Assembly: GCF_006442205.1 (NCBI RefSeq)
Contig: NZ_VFVR01000010.1
Location: forward strand, 1-64,000
Origin: Mesorhizobium sp. B2-3-12
Lineage (GTDB): Bacteria > Pseudomonadota > Alphaproteobacteria > Rhizobiales > Rhizobiaceae
Length of the DNA stretch: 64,000 nucleotides
Reading direction: 5' to 3'
Shown here piece by piece: positions 44,457 to 55,707 of the stretch. Under the pieces are notes generated by a model. The model was not told the DNA's origin, made no database searches, and saw only the letters and a program-made list of their open reading frames with translations. The translations under genes were made by a program, and so were the position numbers. Every line of letters begins with the position of its first letter. The stretch's first letter is position 1.

Positions 44457-45106
44457 TCACACGCGTTTCGTATTGGTCAACTGCCGTGGGTCACCCTTCA
44501 AGATCACACGCTTCGAAGACTTTACTTTCACGCCCTGCTGGGAGAGCTTCTTGGGCCGCCCGCGCAGCGGGTGAGCGGCAACCCAGATCCTGGCGAGCTC
44601 GATCATCCGCGACGTTAGCCTGGGATATCCCTCGAGAACCTCCGCTTCGTCTGCGCCCTGCGCCAGCATCGCCGCGATCATTCGCGCAGGGATGCGGGTT
44701 CCTTTGAAGACCGGCTCTCCGCCACAACTCCCTTGACGCGACCAATTGCTGCCTCCGCTTCGTCGAGATCGACGATGCGGGCTTTCAGCTGTTTACGCGC
44801 CTCGGCGATGTCGACTATCAACAGGTCATCAGCCCTTACGGTCATAGCAGTTGGGGCAGCTTTGATTTCCTCGAACAGTCGGCGACGGCGATCAGCGGTA
44901 AGTGTCGCACCCACGCCGTACCAGAGCTTGAGCCGCAGCAAATCCTCACCGGTCAATGCCCGTCGAACGATCCCGCCAGCGCGTTGGACAGCGCTTGGCA
45001 CCGCATCGACAATGTGTTTGTCGATCGCATTGTGAACGGCCTTGATGCCTATCCCGCTTACGGCGGCCGCCTCTGCGGGGGTATAGACGCGAGTGGGTGC
45101 TCCCAT
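44457..45106 (-). pseudogene. DUF433-type (antitoxin-like) protein with N-terminal HTH-like region, frameshifted
   Basis: From ATG 45106 (GGAGAAG upstream) the frame reads MGAPTRVYTPAEAAAVSGIG with a MerR/HTH-like start and continues to about 44725 (IGRVKGVVAE). The DUF433 signature GEPVFKGTRIPARMIAAMLA then appears in the next frame, followed by EGYPRLTSRMIELARIW, and ends at 44457. One missing base near 44725 restores about 216 residues. DUF433 proteins are commonly antitoxins paired with PIN-like DUF5615 toxins. No intact toxin gene is visible downstream, so this is probably an orphan relic. Confidence 0.7.
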
Positions 45107-45774
45107 AATTCTTCTCCTTGTGAAGAACAATATAGGCCTAGAGCGTCCCATCGTAAAGGCGCCTGCCGTTTAAGACCAAAGCGGTCGTTACAGGCATGGC
45201 CAGGCGCGAGCGTTCATACAAATGAACTTGGCGACCTATTTTGGATCCCTCCCGTTGGTTCCCCTGAGCGGTTTGTCCTGCTTGGCAGTGCGGCGACTTC
45301 TGTCGCCTCGACGTCTGGCAGATCGCACAACGTGTCGAGGGAAAAAATCAGAAGGAATTCCTTCGTCGTGACATAAGTGTGGGGGCGCGCTGGATCGCAC
45401 GGACCGTGGTGATTATTTCTGGGAACGAAGCGAAGCGATCAAGCCACCGCAGACTTCGTTCCCAAAGCGCGCCGCCGGTGATCGGCGCGTTGCCGGAAGC
45501 GACCACGGGCCGACAATTGCTCCCAGCTACGATTCGACCAAGGATTGTCAGGCCGAGAGTGGTGGCTATGGTGCTCCATGTTGCCGCCGATTTACACGCC
45601 ATTGCACGCCAATTCCCTAAGCACTCCCGATGGCGCTTTACATTCGCGGACCAGCGCGTTCAGATCAACAAGCTGCTTGGAAGGACACGAACCGACTACT
45701 AAGGCCGACCGGGGAATAGACGCGGACAGAGGGCGAGAACCCGACAAACCTGAGCTACCGTCGCCGTTTTCCCC
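45107..45774. other. Gene-poor stretch beside the guaA 3' end
   Basis: This 668-bp region contains only short frames with no family I recognise and no clear ribosome sites. It has lower coding character than its surroundings and follows directly after the guaA stop codon. I found no tRNA, integrase or direct repeat of the guaA end by eye. Confidence 0.5.
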
Positions 45775-47337
45775 CTACTCCCACTCAATTGTCCCCGGCG
45801 GCTTCGACGTCACGTCGTAAACCACGCGGTTGATGCCGCGGACTTCGTTGATGATGCGCGTGGCGGCGGCGCCGAGGAATGCCATGTCGTAGTGGTAGAA
45901 ATCAGCCGTCATGCCGTCGACCGAAGTGACGGCGCGCAGCGCGCAGACGAATTCGTAGGTGCGGCCATCACCCATCACGCCCACGGTCTGCACCGGCAAC
46001 AGCACGGCGAAGGCCTGCCAGATCGCATCGTAAAGGCCGGCCTTGCGGATCTCGTCGAGATAGATGGCGTCGGCCTCGCGCAGGATCTCCAGCTTTTCGC
46101 GCGTGATGCCGCCCGGGCAGCGGATGGCGAGGCCGGGGCCCGGGAAAGGATGGCGGCCGATGAAGCTTTCGGGCAGACCGAGCTCCTTGCCCAGCGCCCT
46201 CACCTCATCCTTGAACAGTTCGCGCAGCGGCTCGACCAGTTGCATGTTCATGCGCTCGGGCAGGCCGCCGACATTGTGGTGCGACTTGATGGTCACCGAC
46301 GGGCCGCCGGTGAAGGAAACGCTCTCGATGACGTCGGGATAGAGCGTGCCCTGCGCCAGGAAATCGGCGCCGCCGAGCTTTTTCGCCTCGTCCTCGAACA
46401 CCTCGATGAACAGCCGGCCGATGGTCTTGCGCTTCTTTTCCGGGTCCGACTCGCCTTCCAGCGCCGAGATGAATTTTTCAGAGGCATCGACCAGGATCAG
46501 CGGCAGGTTGTAGTGCTGGCGGAACATCGCCACCACGCCCGCCGCCTCGTCCTTGCGCATCAGGCCGTGGTCGACGAGGATGCAGGTCAGTTGATCGCCG
46601 ACCGCCTCGTGGATCAGAAGGGCAGCGACCGAGGAATCCACACCGCCCGACAACGCGCAGATGACCTTGCCCTTGCCGACCTGCTTGCGGATCGCCTCGA
46701 CCGCGTGTTCGCGGTAGGCGCGCATCGTCCAGTCGCCTTCGATGCCGGCGATGTTGTGGACGAAATTTCTCAGCAGCCTGGCGCCGTCGGGCGTGTGCAC
46801 CACCTCGGGGTGGAACATGATGCCGTACATTTTGCGCTCGACATTGCCGAAGATGGCGAAGGGCGAGCTTTCCGACTTGCCGAACACCTGAAAACCCGGC
46901 GGCAGGGCGATGACCCGGTCGCCATGGCTCATCCACACCTGATGACGCTGGCCGGTGGCCCACAGGCCCTCGAACAGCGGGCTGTCCTTTTCGATCTCGA
47001 CGAAGGCGCGGCCGAATTCGCGATGGTTGGAGCTTTCGGCGACGCCGCCCATTTGCACGCACATGGCCATCTGGCCATAGCAGATGCCGAGCACCGGCAC
47101 GCCGGCGTCGAAGACGATCTGCGGTGCGCGCGGGCTGCCGACATCACCGGTCGAGGCCGGGCCGCCGGACAGGATCACCGCTTTCGGATTGATGCGCTGG
47201 AACGCCGCCTCGGCCGACTGGAACGGCACGATCTCGGAAAACACGCCGGCCTCGCGGATGCGGCGGGCGATGAGCTGGGTAAACTGGCTGCCGAAATCGA
47301 CAATCAGGACGGTGTCAGGGTGATTGGCTGTTGTCAT
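45775..47337 (-). CDS. guaA: GMP synthase (glutamine-hydrolysing)
   Basis: A 520-residue cytosolic enzyme converting XMP, ATP and glutamine to GMP. The N-terminal class-I amidotransferase has nucleophile C86 (GICYGQM) with H176 and E178 (FHPEVVHT). The synthetase domain has the PP-loop SGGVDSS (230-236), and the C-terminal dimerisation domain ends in VVYDVTSKPPGTIEWE, the near-invariant GuaA tail. Length and motifs are full. The 3' end of guaA is an integration target for mobile islands in several bacteria; the adjoining region is gene-poor. Confidence 0.97.
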   Translation of the reverse strand: MTTANHPDTVLIVDFGSQFTQLIARRIREAGVFSEIVPFQSAEAAFQRINPKAVILSGGPASTGDVGSPRAPQIVFDAGVPVLGICYGQMAMCVQMGGVAESSNHREFGRAFVEIEKDSPLFEGLWATGQRHQVWMSHGDRVIALPPGFQVFGKSESSPFAIFGNVERKMYGIMFHPEVVHTPDGARLLRNFVHNIAGIEGDWTMRAYREHAVEAIRKQVGKGKVICALSGGVDSSVAALLIHEAVGDQLTCILVDHGLMRKDEAAGVVAMFRQHYNLPLILVDASEKFISALEGESDPEKKRKTIGRLFIEVFEDEAKKLGGADFLAQGTLYPDVIESVSFTGGPSVTIKSHHNVGGLPERMNMQLVEPLRELFKDEVRALGKELGLPESFIGRHPFPGPGLAIRCPGGITREKLEILREADAIYLDEIRKAGLYDAIWQAFAVLLPVQTVGVMGDGRTYEFVCALRAVTSVDGMTADFYHYDMAFLGAAATRIINEVRGINRVVYDVTSKPPGTIEWE

Positions 47338-47392
47338 GGCGAGCGTTTAGAGAAAGAAACGAGTCGGCGCAATGGGTTGCGGTGCCTGACTT

Positions 47393-48061
47393 TCAGACAG
47401 GTCTGGCCTGATCGTTGGCCGAAGCCGCCCGCTGCAAACCCGAACCGATCGCCTGTTCGAGGCGCATGACGGCGCCGGCTAGCTTTTCATCGATGACGTG
47501 CAGATATTCGGTCCAGTCGCCGACGTGCCTCAGATCAGCCGCGCCGTCGGAAATGCCGCGCAGCCCGATGAGCGGGATGTCGAAAAGCTGGCAGGCACGC
47601 AAGCAGGCGAAGGTTTCCATGTCGACCATGTCTGCGGCGATCGCTTCGTACGCCGAGCCGGTAATGATGGCGCCGCCGGTCGACAGTGTCGCCTGCTTGA
47701 TTTCGGGAATACGAAACGGCAGCGGTACGGTCGCCGGCAGGTCGAGAAACGGCGTGGCGCCCTTCTCGAAGCCCAGCGGCGAGGCATCGATGTCACGATA
47801 GCTCACCGAGATGGCCTGGTAGATTTCGGTCTGCTCCAGGGTCCGGCTGCCGGCGGAGCCGAGCGAAACCACCAGATCGGGCAATGCCTTTTGCGACTTC
47901 AACCAGGAGAGCTCGGCACCGAGCCTGACGCCCGCTTCGACCGGGCCGACGCCGGTCATCAGCGGCGTGAACAGCCGCTGCAAATGCGGGCCGTATTCGG
48001 CCTGCGCCGCCATGACGAAGAGGACATCCTTGCCGCCAATGCGCACGACGTTACCGGTCAT
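47393..48061 (-). CDS. 5'-methylthioadenosine/S-adenosylhomocysteine nucleosidase-type purine phosphorylase
   Basis: A 222-residue member of the PNP/UDP family resembling MTA/SAH nucleosidase, with VLFVMAAQAEYGPHL at the N-terminus, VSLGSAGSRTLEQTEIY and the substrate-site VDMETFACLRACQ with GLRGISDGAADL. It hydrolyses MTA and SAH to adenine plus the thio-ribose, in methionine salvage and SAM recycling. The start is ATG 48061; GGGAGAAG lies upstream. It is one of a run of housekeeping genes on the minus strand. Confidence 0.85.
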   Translation of the reverse strand: MTGNVVRIGGKDVLFVMAAQAEYGPHLQRLFTPLMTGVGPVEAGVRLGAELSWLKSQKALPDLVVSLGSAGSRTLEQTEIYQAISVSYRDIDASPLGFEKGATPFLDLPATVPLPFRIPEIKQATLSTGGAIITGSAYEAIAADMVDMETFACLRACQLFDIPLIGLRGISDGAADLRHVGDWTEYLHVIDEKLAGAVMRLEQAIGSGLQRAASANDQARPV

Positions 48062-48154
48062 GATCTGCTTCTCCCTGTCCCGGCCCTTCGCCAATGGCTC
48101 CGGGCGTTCGTCGCTCGAAAAGCCCATTTGGGGGTCCGCTGCGCGGACCGCTCC

Positions 48155-48628
48155 TCACCCTGCTATGCCGTCGCGGCCGACCACCGTCATCATGGTCCCG
48201 GTCATGGTGGCGATCAGCTTGGCCTCCCCGTCGGCGGCGAAGGCATAGGCCTGGCCGTCGGCAACGATGATGGTGCGGCCGGGCTTGGTCACCGACCCGC
48301 GGAACAGAAAGCGCTCGCCCCTGCCCGGCGCCAGAAGGTTGACCTTGAATTCGATGGTCAGCACGCCGGAATTTTCCGGCATCAGCGAGAAGGCCGCATA
48401 GCCGCAGGCCGAGTCCAGCGCCGTCGAGATGACGCCGGCATGCAGGAAACCGTGCTGCTGGGTCAGTGCGGCCGAATAGGGCATCTCGATCTCGATGATG
48501 CCTGGTGTGACCAATGTCAGTTCGGCGCCGATCGTCGCCATCGCCTGCTGGCGTGCGAAGGATGCCCTGACGCGATCCTCATAGTCTGGAGCCGGTACGA
48601 TCTTCGCTGCCATCACCATTGCCTTCAC
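48155..48628 (-). CDS. PaaI-family (hotdog-fold) thioesterase
   Basis: A 157-residue hotdog-fold protein with QQHGFLHAGVISTALDSACG (the HGG-type acyl-CoA thioesterase motif, here HGFLHAG), TIEFKVNLLAPGRGERF and ADGQAYAFAADGEAKLIATM. It hydrolyses an acyl-CoA of unknown type in the cytosol. The start may be 48628 or one of two ATGs up to 15 bases later (48619, 48613). Confidence 0.87.
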   Translation of the reverse strand: MKAMVMAAKIVPAPDYEDRVRASFARQQAMATIGAELTLVTPGIIEIEMPYSAALTQQHGFLHAGVISTALDSACGYAAFSLMPENSGVLTIEFKVNLLAPGRGERFLFRGSVTKPGRTIIVADGQAYAFAADGEAKLIATMTGTMMTVVGRDGIAG

Positions 48629-48711
48629 GTTTGCCGGGAAAGCTTATCGCAGAGGCATGAGCGGCAGGCAAATGCTTTTGCTGCACTGCAACAAAACGAC
48701 ATCGAGGCGTC

Positions 48712-49200
48712 CTAGTTCAACCAGAGAAGCGAAGCGTTGAGCAGAGTGGCGAACGCCACCCATGCCGCGTAGGGCGCGAACAGCCAGCCGGAAGCCCGAT
48801 CGCGGTTCCAGACGTTCGCAATGAACAGCACGATGCTCGCGAGAAGAAGCACGATGACGACCAGGGCCGGCCCCATCATTTTTGCGCCGAAGAAAGTCGG
48901 CGACCACAGGAAATTCAGGACGAGCTGGGTGCCCCAGATCTTCATCGCCGTGCCCGACGGCTCCCGCTGCCATGTCCGCCAGCCGGCCACCGCGATCAGC
49001 ACATAGAGCAGGGTCCAGGCCGGCGCGAAAACCCAAGTGGGCGGATTGAAGGGAGGCTTGGCCAGCGACGCATACCAAGCACCCGGCAGTGTCGCGTAGC
49101 CGATCAGAAGGCCCCCGCCCAGCACGAGGACGAGGAAAAGCAGAAGCGACAGATATTTTTGCAAGACTTTACCCCATGGCGGCGCGACGCCGCGCATCAC
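48712..49200 (-). CDS. tspO: TspO/MBR family tryptophan-rich sensory membrane protein
   Basis: A 162-residue protein with five predicted membrane helices and the family signatures KPPFNPPTWVFAPAWTLLYV, AGWRTWQ, NFLWSPTFFG and FAPYAAWVAFATLLN. TspO binds tetrapyrroles and in alphaproteobacteria modulates pigment and stress genes. It is preceded by rsmB 33 bases upstream. The first residues (MMRGVAPPWG) may be trimmed to an internal ATG. Confidence 0.9.
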   Translation of the reverse strand: MMRGVAPPWGKVLQKYLSLLLFLVLVLGGGLLIGYATLPGAWYASLAKPPFNPPTWVFAPAWTLLYVLIAVAGWRTWQREPSGTAMKIWGTQLVLNFLWSPTFFGAKMMGPALVVIVLLLASIVLFIANVWNRDRASGWLFAPYAAWVAFATLLNASLLWLN

Positions 49201-49233
49201 GAACTGGGGCGCAGCCCCAAGCTGTCAACGGCG

Positions 49234-50523
49234 TCAGTTCGCCCGCCGCATGGCGCAGAAATAAAATCCGTCGGTGCCGCTCAGCGCCGGCGAGAGCGAA
49301 ATGCCACCTTGGGCACCGATCCGCATCGCGGCGGCATTGCCTGGAAAATGGCTGTCCCAAAGCTGGCGATGGTCGACCGGGGCAAAGCCGCCGTGCCGAT
49401 TGCGAAACGCGGCGACCTGTTCGCCATTCTCCTCGTCGAACACCGAGCAGGTGATGTAGACCAGCAGGCCGCCAGGTTTGACATAGGCCTTCGCAGCATC
49501 GAGGATCGCCGACTGCTCGCCCTTGCGGGCGTCGAGCTGTCTCTGCGTCAGGCGCCATTTGGCGTCGGGACGCCGCCGCCAGGTGCCGCTGCCGGTGCAG
49601 GGCGCGTCGACCAGCACGATGTCCATGTGGTTGGCGAGCGGGGCAAGCTCGGCCGGCTTGATGGCGATCTGCACATTTCGGTTTTCCGAACGGCGGATGC
49701 GGTCGAAGATCGGCGCCAGCCGCGCCTTTTCGGCATCGTGAGCAAAGATCTGACCGTGATTGTCCATCGCCGCCGACAGCGCCAGCGTCTTGCCGCCGGC
49801 GCCGGCGCAGAAGTCGAGCACCTGCATGCCGGCCGTCGCGCCGGCAAGTGCCGCCGCGATCTGCGACCCCTCGTCCTGGACCTCGAACCAGCCCTTCTGG
49901 AAGCCCGGCTCGGCCTGGACATTGGGATGCCTGCCGTCGCCATCGATCGGCGGGATGCGGATGCCATAGGGCGCGATCCGCGCGGCGCTTGCACCGGTCT
50001 GGGCCAGTTCGGCAAGCACCTTGGCGCGATCGGCCTGTAGCGTGTTGACCCGGATGTCGAGCGGCGGGCGTGTGGCCAGCGCGGCGCCCTCCTCGACCCA
50101 TGTCTCGCCGAAGGCGCGTTCGAACAGCGGTTCGCACCAATCGGGTATGTCGGCGCGAACGGCTGGCGGCGCGTCGACGAGCCGGCGTTCGGCGATTGCC
50201 TGGAGTTCCGTGGCACTGAGCAGCGGCGGCGCGAACTTGTCACCTTCGAGCGTGGCGTTGAGCGACTGCGCCGTCTGGCTCCATTCGAGCAGCAGCGCCC
50301 CGAAGCCGATGGCGCGCGGCGTGTCTTCGCCCAGCAACCAGCCGGCGGAGCGTTTGTGGCGCAGCGCGTCGTAGACGATGTTGCCGATCGCGGCGCGATC
50401 ACCACCGCCGGCGAAGCGATGTGACAGGCCCCAATCCTTCAGCGCATCGGCCACCGGCCGGTGACGCCGACCGATGTCCTCCAGCACTTCGATGGCCGCA
50501 GCCAGCCGTCCGCCCAGTCGCAT
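49234..50523 (-). CDS. 16S rRNA (cytosine-C5) methyltransferase, RsmB/NOP2 family
   Basis: A 429-residue RsmB/Fmu-type enzyme. It has a NusB-like N-terminal region, SAM motif LDFCAGAGGKT (236-246), and the two family cysteines C309 (DAPCTGSGTW) and C359 (YITCSVFDEEN) that carry out and release the C5 methylation. The start MRLGGRLAAAIEVLEDI is typical for rhizobial RsmB homologues. It acts on 16S rRNA. E. coli RsmB modifies C967; the exact site here is inferred. Confidence 0.92.
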   Translation of the reverse strand: MRLGGRLAAAIEVLEDIGRRHRPVADALKDWGLSHRFAGGGDRAAIGNIVYDALRHKRSAGWLLGEDTPRAIGFGALLLEWSQTAQSLNATLEGDKFAPPLLSATELQAIAERRLVDAPPAVRADIPDWCEPLFERAFGETWVEEGAALATRPPLDIRVNTLQADRAKVLAELAQTGASAARIAPYGIRIPPIDGDGRHPNVQAEPGFQKGWFEVQDEGSQIAAALAGATAGMQVLDFCAGAGGKTLALSAAMDNHGQIFAHDAEKARLAPIFDRIRRSENRNVQIAIKPAELAPLANHMDIVLVDAPCTGSGTWRRRPDAKWRLTQRQLDARKGEQSAILDAAKAYVKPGGLLVYITCSVFDEENGEQVAAFRNRHGGFAPVDHRQLWDSHFPGNAAAMRIGAQGGISLSPALSGTDGFYFCAMRRAN

Positions 50524-50845
50524 TCGTCATTCCATCAAATCGAGCACATTGATCCCAGGGCCTGCTCTTAGAGCCTTTCACGTCCGGATTGAACCCCGCT
50601 CCATCGCACACCGCCGAGACGCCGCCGACCACGCCAGCGGATTCAGCCGACCAATAAATCTCCCCGGTCGGCGAAAGCAGATCGATCAATAGATGAAAGG
50701 TCTCTAATGTTCGCAACTGGGGACTGCAAGCACGGCTTGTGGCGCAACCGCTCTGCTTTCCAAGTTTTTCGGTTGGGAATACTCTTGTCGCCATGATTCG
50801 CGGCGCGGAAACCGTGGACCGGCGAATCGTCACGAGGAGAGGGCA
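50524..50845. other. Divergent intergenic region between rsmB-like and aqpZ
   Basis: This 322-bp region has no gene I can support; small frames in it do not resemble known proteins. It must contain the promoters for both genes. GAGGAGAGGGCA immediately precedes aqpZ as its ribosome site. Confidence 0.5.
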
Positions 50846-51523
50846 ATGAAGACTTATCTGGCGGAAGTTCTAGGCACATTTCTGTTGGTGTTCATCGGTA
50901 CGGCGTCCGTGGTGACGGGCGGCTTCGGCGGCGCGCTGCCGCTTGGTCAGGAGGGCATCGGCCTGGCATTCGGCATCGGCCTCATCGCGGCGGCCTATGC
51001 GATCGGCCCGATTTCGGGCGCGCATCTCAATCCGGCGGTGACGCTCGGCGTCTTCCTTGCCGGCCGGCTGCCGGCCAAGGACGTCATCCCCTACTGGATC
51101 GCGCAGATCATCGGCGCCATCATCGCCTCGCTGGCGTTGTGGATCATCGTTTCCGGCCAGGCCGGTGGCCACACCGGCGGCTTCGGCGCCAATGGCTGGG
51201 ACGAGACGAAATGGGGCATGAGCTCGGCGTTCCTGTGGGAGCTGATCGGCACCTTCACCTTCGTCACGGTTATCCTTGGCGTCACCGCCGAGAAGCACTC
51301 GACGGCTTTTGCCGGGCTGGTCATCGGCCTGACGCTGGCCGGCATTCACTTCGCCATGATCCCGGTCACCGGCACCTCGGTCAATCCGGCGCGCTCCATC
51401 GGTCCGGCGCTGTTTACCGGCGGTGCCGCGCTCAGCCAGCTCTGGCTGTTCATCGTCGCGCCTTTGATCGGTGGCGCCATTGCCGGCGTCGTCGCCAAGG
51501 CGCGCGTCTTCGAGAAGGATTGA
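50846..51523 (+). CDS. aqpZ: Aquaporin Z (MIP-family water channel)
   Basis: A 225-residue inner-membrane protein with six helices and two NPA half-helix motifs, HLNPAVT (residues 61-67) and SVNPARS near the C-terminus, with the preceding LGTFLLVFIGTASVV. The selectivity-filter arginine after the second NPA (NPAR) is present. AqpZ conducts water in osmotic adjustment. The ribosome site GAGGAGAGGG is strong. It is convergent with katG, with a shared terminator. Confidence 0.95.
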   Translation: MKTYLAEVLGTFLLVFIGTASVVTGGFGGALPLGQEGIGLAFGIGLIAAAYAIGPISGAHLNPAVTLGVFLAGRLPAKDVIPYWIAQIIGAIIASLALWIIVSGQAGGHTGGFGANGWDETKWGMSSAFLWELIGTFTFVTVILGVTAEKHSTAFAGLVIGLTLAGIHFAMIPVTGTSVNPARSIGPALFTGGAALSQLWLFIVAPLIGGAIAGVVAKARVFEKD

Positions 51524-51541
51524 TTTCCAGAGCCTGAATGC

Positions 51542-51571
51542 AAAAGGCGCGGGCCGTGGCCCGCGCCTTTT
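51542..51571. terminator. Bidirectional rho-independent terminator between aqpZ and katG
   Basis: AAAAGGCGCGGGCC and GGCCCGCGCCTTTT form a perfect 14-bp stem with a two-base spacer. The A-run on one side and T-run on the other make it functional for both converging genes. Confidence 0.92.
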
Positions 51572-51591
51572 TCGTAGGCCTTAAGTTCGAA

Positions 51592-53793
<2,202 letters not shown>

Positions 53794-53877
53794 GTCTCAC
53801 TCCAATTTTGCCGAGGTTTGATTGTGCCGAGCTTGATTTTTGCCGAGATTTTGGGGGCGGCCAGCGGCGCACGCCAA

Positions 53878-53894
53878 TCTGGAACGGTTCCAGA
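53878..53894. promoter_or_regulatory. Perfect 17-bp inverted repeat in the katG-oxyR interval, ICE/Irr-box-like
   Basis: TCTGGAAC and GTTCCAGA are perfect arms around one base, 85 bases upstream of the katG start. The layout matches the rhizobial iron-control element (TTTAGAAnnnTTCTAAA) recognised by Irr, with several substitutions. Assignment to Irr is tentative. Confidence 0.5.
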
Positions 53895-53942
53895 CTAGGA
53901 CACACCGACGATAAAAACAAATTGTCTTTCCTGTTTATTTCG

Positions 53943-53957
53943 ATAGGATTTTCTTAT
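53943..53957. promoter_or_regulatory. OxyR-type half-site candidate
   Basis: ATAGGATTTTCTTAT fits the ATAG-N7-CTAT element of OxyR sites with one mismatch, 16 bases before the oxyR start codon. It would suit autoregulation and katG control, but only one clear element is seen. Confidence 0.45.
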
Positions 53958-53972
53958 GACGGGCTTGACCAC

Positions 53973-54881
53973 ATGATCGGATTGACGGTTCGCCAGATGC
54001 ATTATTTCGACGCGCTGGCGCAGACGCTGCATTTTGGGCGTGCGGCGAAACTTGCCGGTGTCAGCCAGCCGGCGCTGTCCTCCCAGATCGCCGAAATGGA
54101 GCAACGGCTGAACTGCCGGCTGTTCGAGCGCGGCGGCAGGTCGGTGCGCATGACGGATGACGCGATTGCGCTGTTGCCGCGCATCGAGCGCATCCTGGCC
54201 GATATACGTGACGTGGAAACGACAGCCCGGCGAGGCCGCACGGCGATGGAGGGACGCTTCCGCCTGGGCATCATCCCGACCATCGCGCCCTATCTTCTGC
54301 CGCTCGCCCTGCCTGAATTGAAGAAGCACTTCCCGGCCTTGCTGCTCGAATTGCGCGAGGCGGTCACCACCTCCCTGGTCGACGACACCGCATCGCGAAA
54401 ACTCGATGCCTTCATCGCCGCACTTCCGCTCGACCATCCCGGGCTGATCACCGAGGCGCTGTTTCCCGATCGGTTCTTCCTGGCCGTGCCATCAGGCGAT
54501 CCGGCTTTCGCCTCGCCGCCGGTCCCACCCGAGAGCCCGGCGCTGGAAAGATTGATGCTGCTGGAAGAAGGCCATTGCCTGCGCGAACAGGCGCTGGCCG
54601 TCTGTGGCAATGTGCGGCCGGTGGCGATGGCAAGCTACGGCGCCACCAGCCTGACCACGCTGCTGCAGATGGTGGCGCACGGGCTCGGCGTCACCCTCAT
54701 CCCGGAAATGGCGGCTGGGCCCGCCGGCACCATCCCCGACCTCAAGATCGTGCCGTTCCAGGAGCCGATGCCGCAGCGCATGATCTGCCTTGCCTGGCGG
54801 CGCAACAATGCACGGCATGGCGAATGCGTCGAGCTGGCGAAGATTATCCGGGGCCTCGGCGCGGCGGTGCTGGCGGGCTGA
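53973..54881 (+). CDS. oxyR: Hydrogen-peroxide-sensing LysR regulator OxyR
   Basis: A 302-residue LysR regulator with winged helix (MIGLTVRQMHYFDALAQTLH, SQPALSSQIAEMEQRL). The effector domain has the peroxide-sensing cysteine pair C202 and C211 in EEGHCLREQALAVCG, with the same nine-residue spacing as E. coli C199/C208. ATG 53973 is chosen; the longer frame runs into the regulatory region. It is divergent from katG, as in many alphaproteobacteria, and activates it when the disulfide forms. Confidence 0.95.
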   Translation: MIGLTVRQMHYFDALAQTLHFGRAAKLAGVSQPALSSQIAEMEQRLNCRLFERGGRSVRMTDDAIALLPRIERILADIRDVETTARRGRTAMEGRFRLGIIPTIAPYLLPLALPELKKHFPALLLELREAVTTSLVDDTASRKLDAFIAALPLDHPGLITEALFPDRFFLAVPSGDPAFASPPVPPESPALERLMLLEEGHCLREQALAVCGNVRPVAMASYGATSLTTLLQMVAHGLGVTLIPEMAAGPAGTIPDLKIVPFQEPMPQRMICLAWRRNNARHGECVELAKIIRGLGAAVLAG

Positions 54882-54900
54882 GAGCGGGCCAAACCACGGG

Positions 54901-55707
54901 CTACAGCACCCGTGACAGGAATTCCCGGGTGCGCGGCGATGTCGGATTGGCAATCATCTCACGCGGCGTGCCGCGTTCGACAATCACGCCGCCGTCCATG
55001 AAGACGAGCTGGTCGCCGATCTCGCGGGCGAAACCGATCTCGTGGGTGACGACGACCATCGTCATCCCGCTCTCGGCCAGGTCGCGCATGACCTGCAGGA
55101 CTTCGCCAACCAGTTCCGGATCGAGCGCCGAGGTCGGCTCGTCGAAAAGCAGCACCTTGGGCTTCATGGCCATGGCGCGCGCGATCGCGACACGCTGCTG
55201 CTGGCCGCCGGACAATTCGCGCGGATAGCGGTCGACCTTGTCGGCGAGGCCGACACGCCGCAGCAGCACTTCCGCTTCGGCCTTCGCCTGGTCCAGTGCT
55301 ATTCGCCGCACCTGCGTCGGCGCCTCGATCAGGTTCTCCATCACGGTCATGTGCGAGAACAGGTTGAACGACTGGAACAGCATGCCGATCTCGGCACGGC
55401 GCCGGCATAGAAGATCGTCCTTCACCTCCTGGAGCTTGTCGCCCAGTAGGTCGTAGCCGACGAACTGGCTGTCGACCAGCAGGATGCCGCCGCTGAGTTT
55501 TTCCAGATGGTTGATGCAGCGCAGGAACGTGCTCTTGCCGGACCCCGACGGGCCGATGATGCAGGCGACCGATCCCTCCGGCACATCGAGGTCGACGCCT
55601 TTGAGCACTTCGAGCTGGCCATAGGTCTTGCGCACGCCGCGCGCGAACACCATGGAGTTGGCCGGCACGCCGAAGCGGGCACGATTTTCGGATTTCACAT
55701 CGGTCAT
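54901..55707 (-). CDS. Polar amino-acid ABC transporter ATPase (GlnQ/HisP type)
   Basis: A 268-residue ATPase with Walker A GPSGSGKST, Q-loop MLFQSFNLFSHMTVMENL, signature LSGGQQQRVAIARAM and Walker B VLLFDEPTSALDPELVGE, the polar amino-acid pattern. It overlaps the permease stop by ATGA and is the last gene of a three-gene importer. It is convergent with oxyR. Confidence 0.93.
   Translation of the reverse strand: MTDVKSENRARFGVPANSMVFARGVRKTYGQLEVLKGVDLDVPEGSVACIIGPSGSGKSTFLRCINHLEKLSGGILLVDSQFVGYDLLGDKLQEVKDDLLCRRRAEIGMLFQSFNLFSHMTVMENLIEAPTQVRRIALDQAKAEAEVLLRRVGLADKVDRYPRELSGGQQQRVAIARAMAMKPKVLLFDEPTSALDPELVGEVLQVMRDLAESGMTMVVVTHEIGFAREIGDQLVFMDGGVIVERGTPREMIANPTSPRTREFLSRVL

Noticed and set aside
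44329..44574. An 81-codon plus-strand frame
   Set aside because: It opposes the better-supported DUF433 frame, has no ribosome site and resembles nothing known.
45705..45774. A tRNA after guaA suggested by GGTAGCTCAG on the minus strand
   Set aside because: The rest does not fold into a cloverleaf and there is no anticodon arm or matching acceptor stem.
45892..47469. A 525-codon plus-strand open frame across guaA
   Set aside because: It overlaps an intact guaA on the other strand and is an Arg/Asp/His-rich shadow typical of GC-rich DNA.
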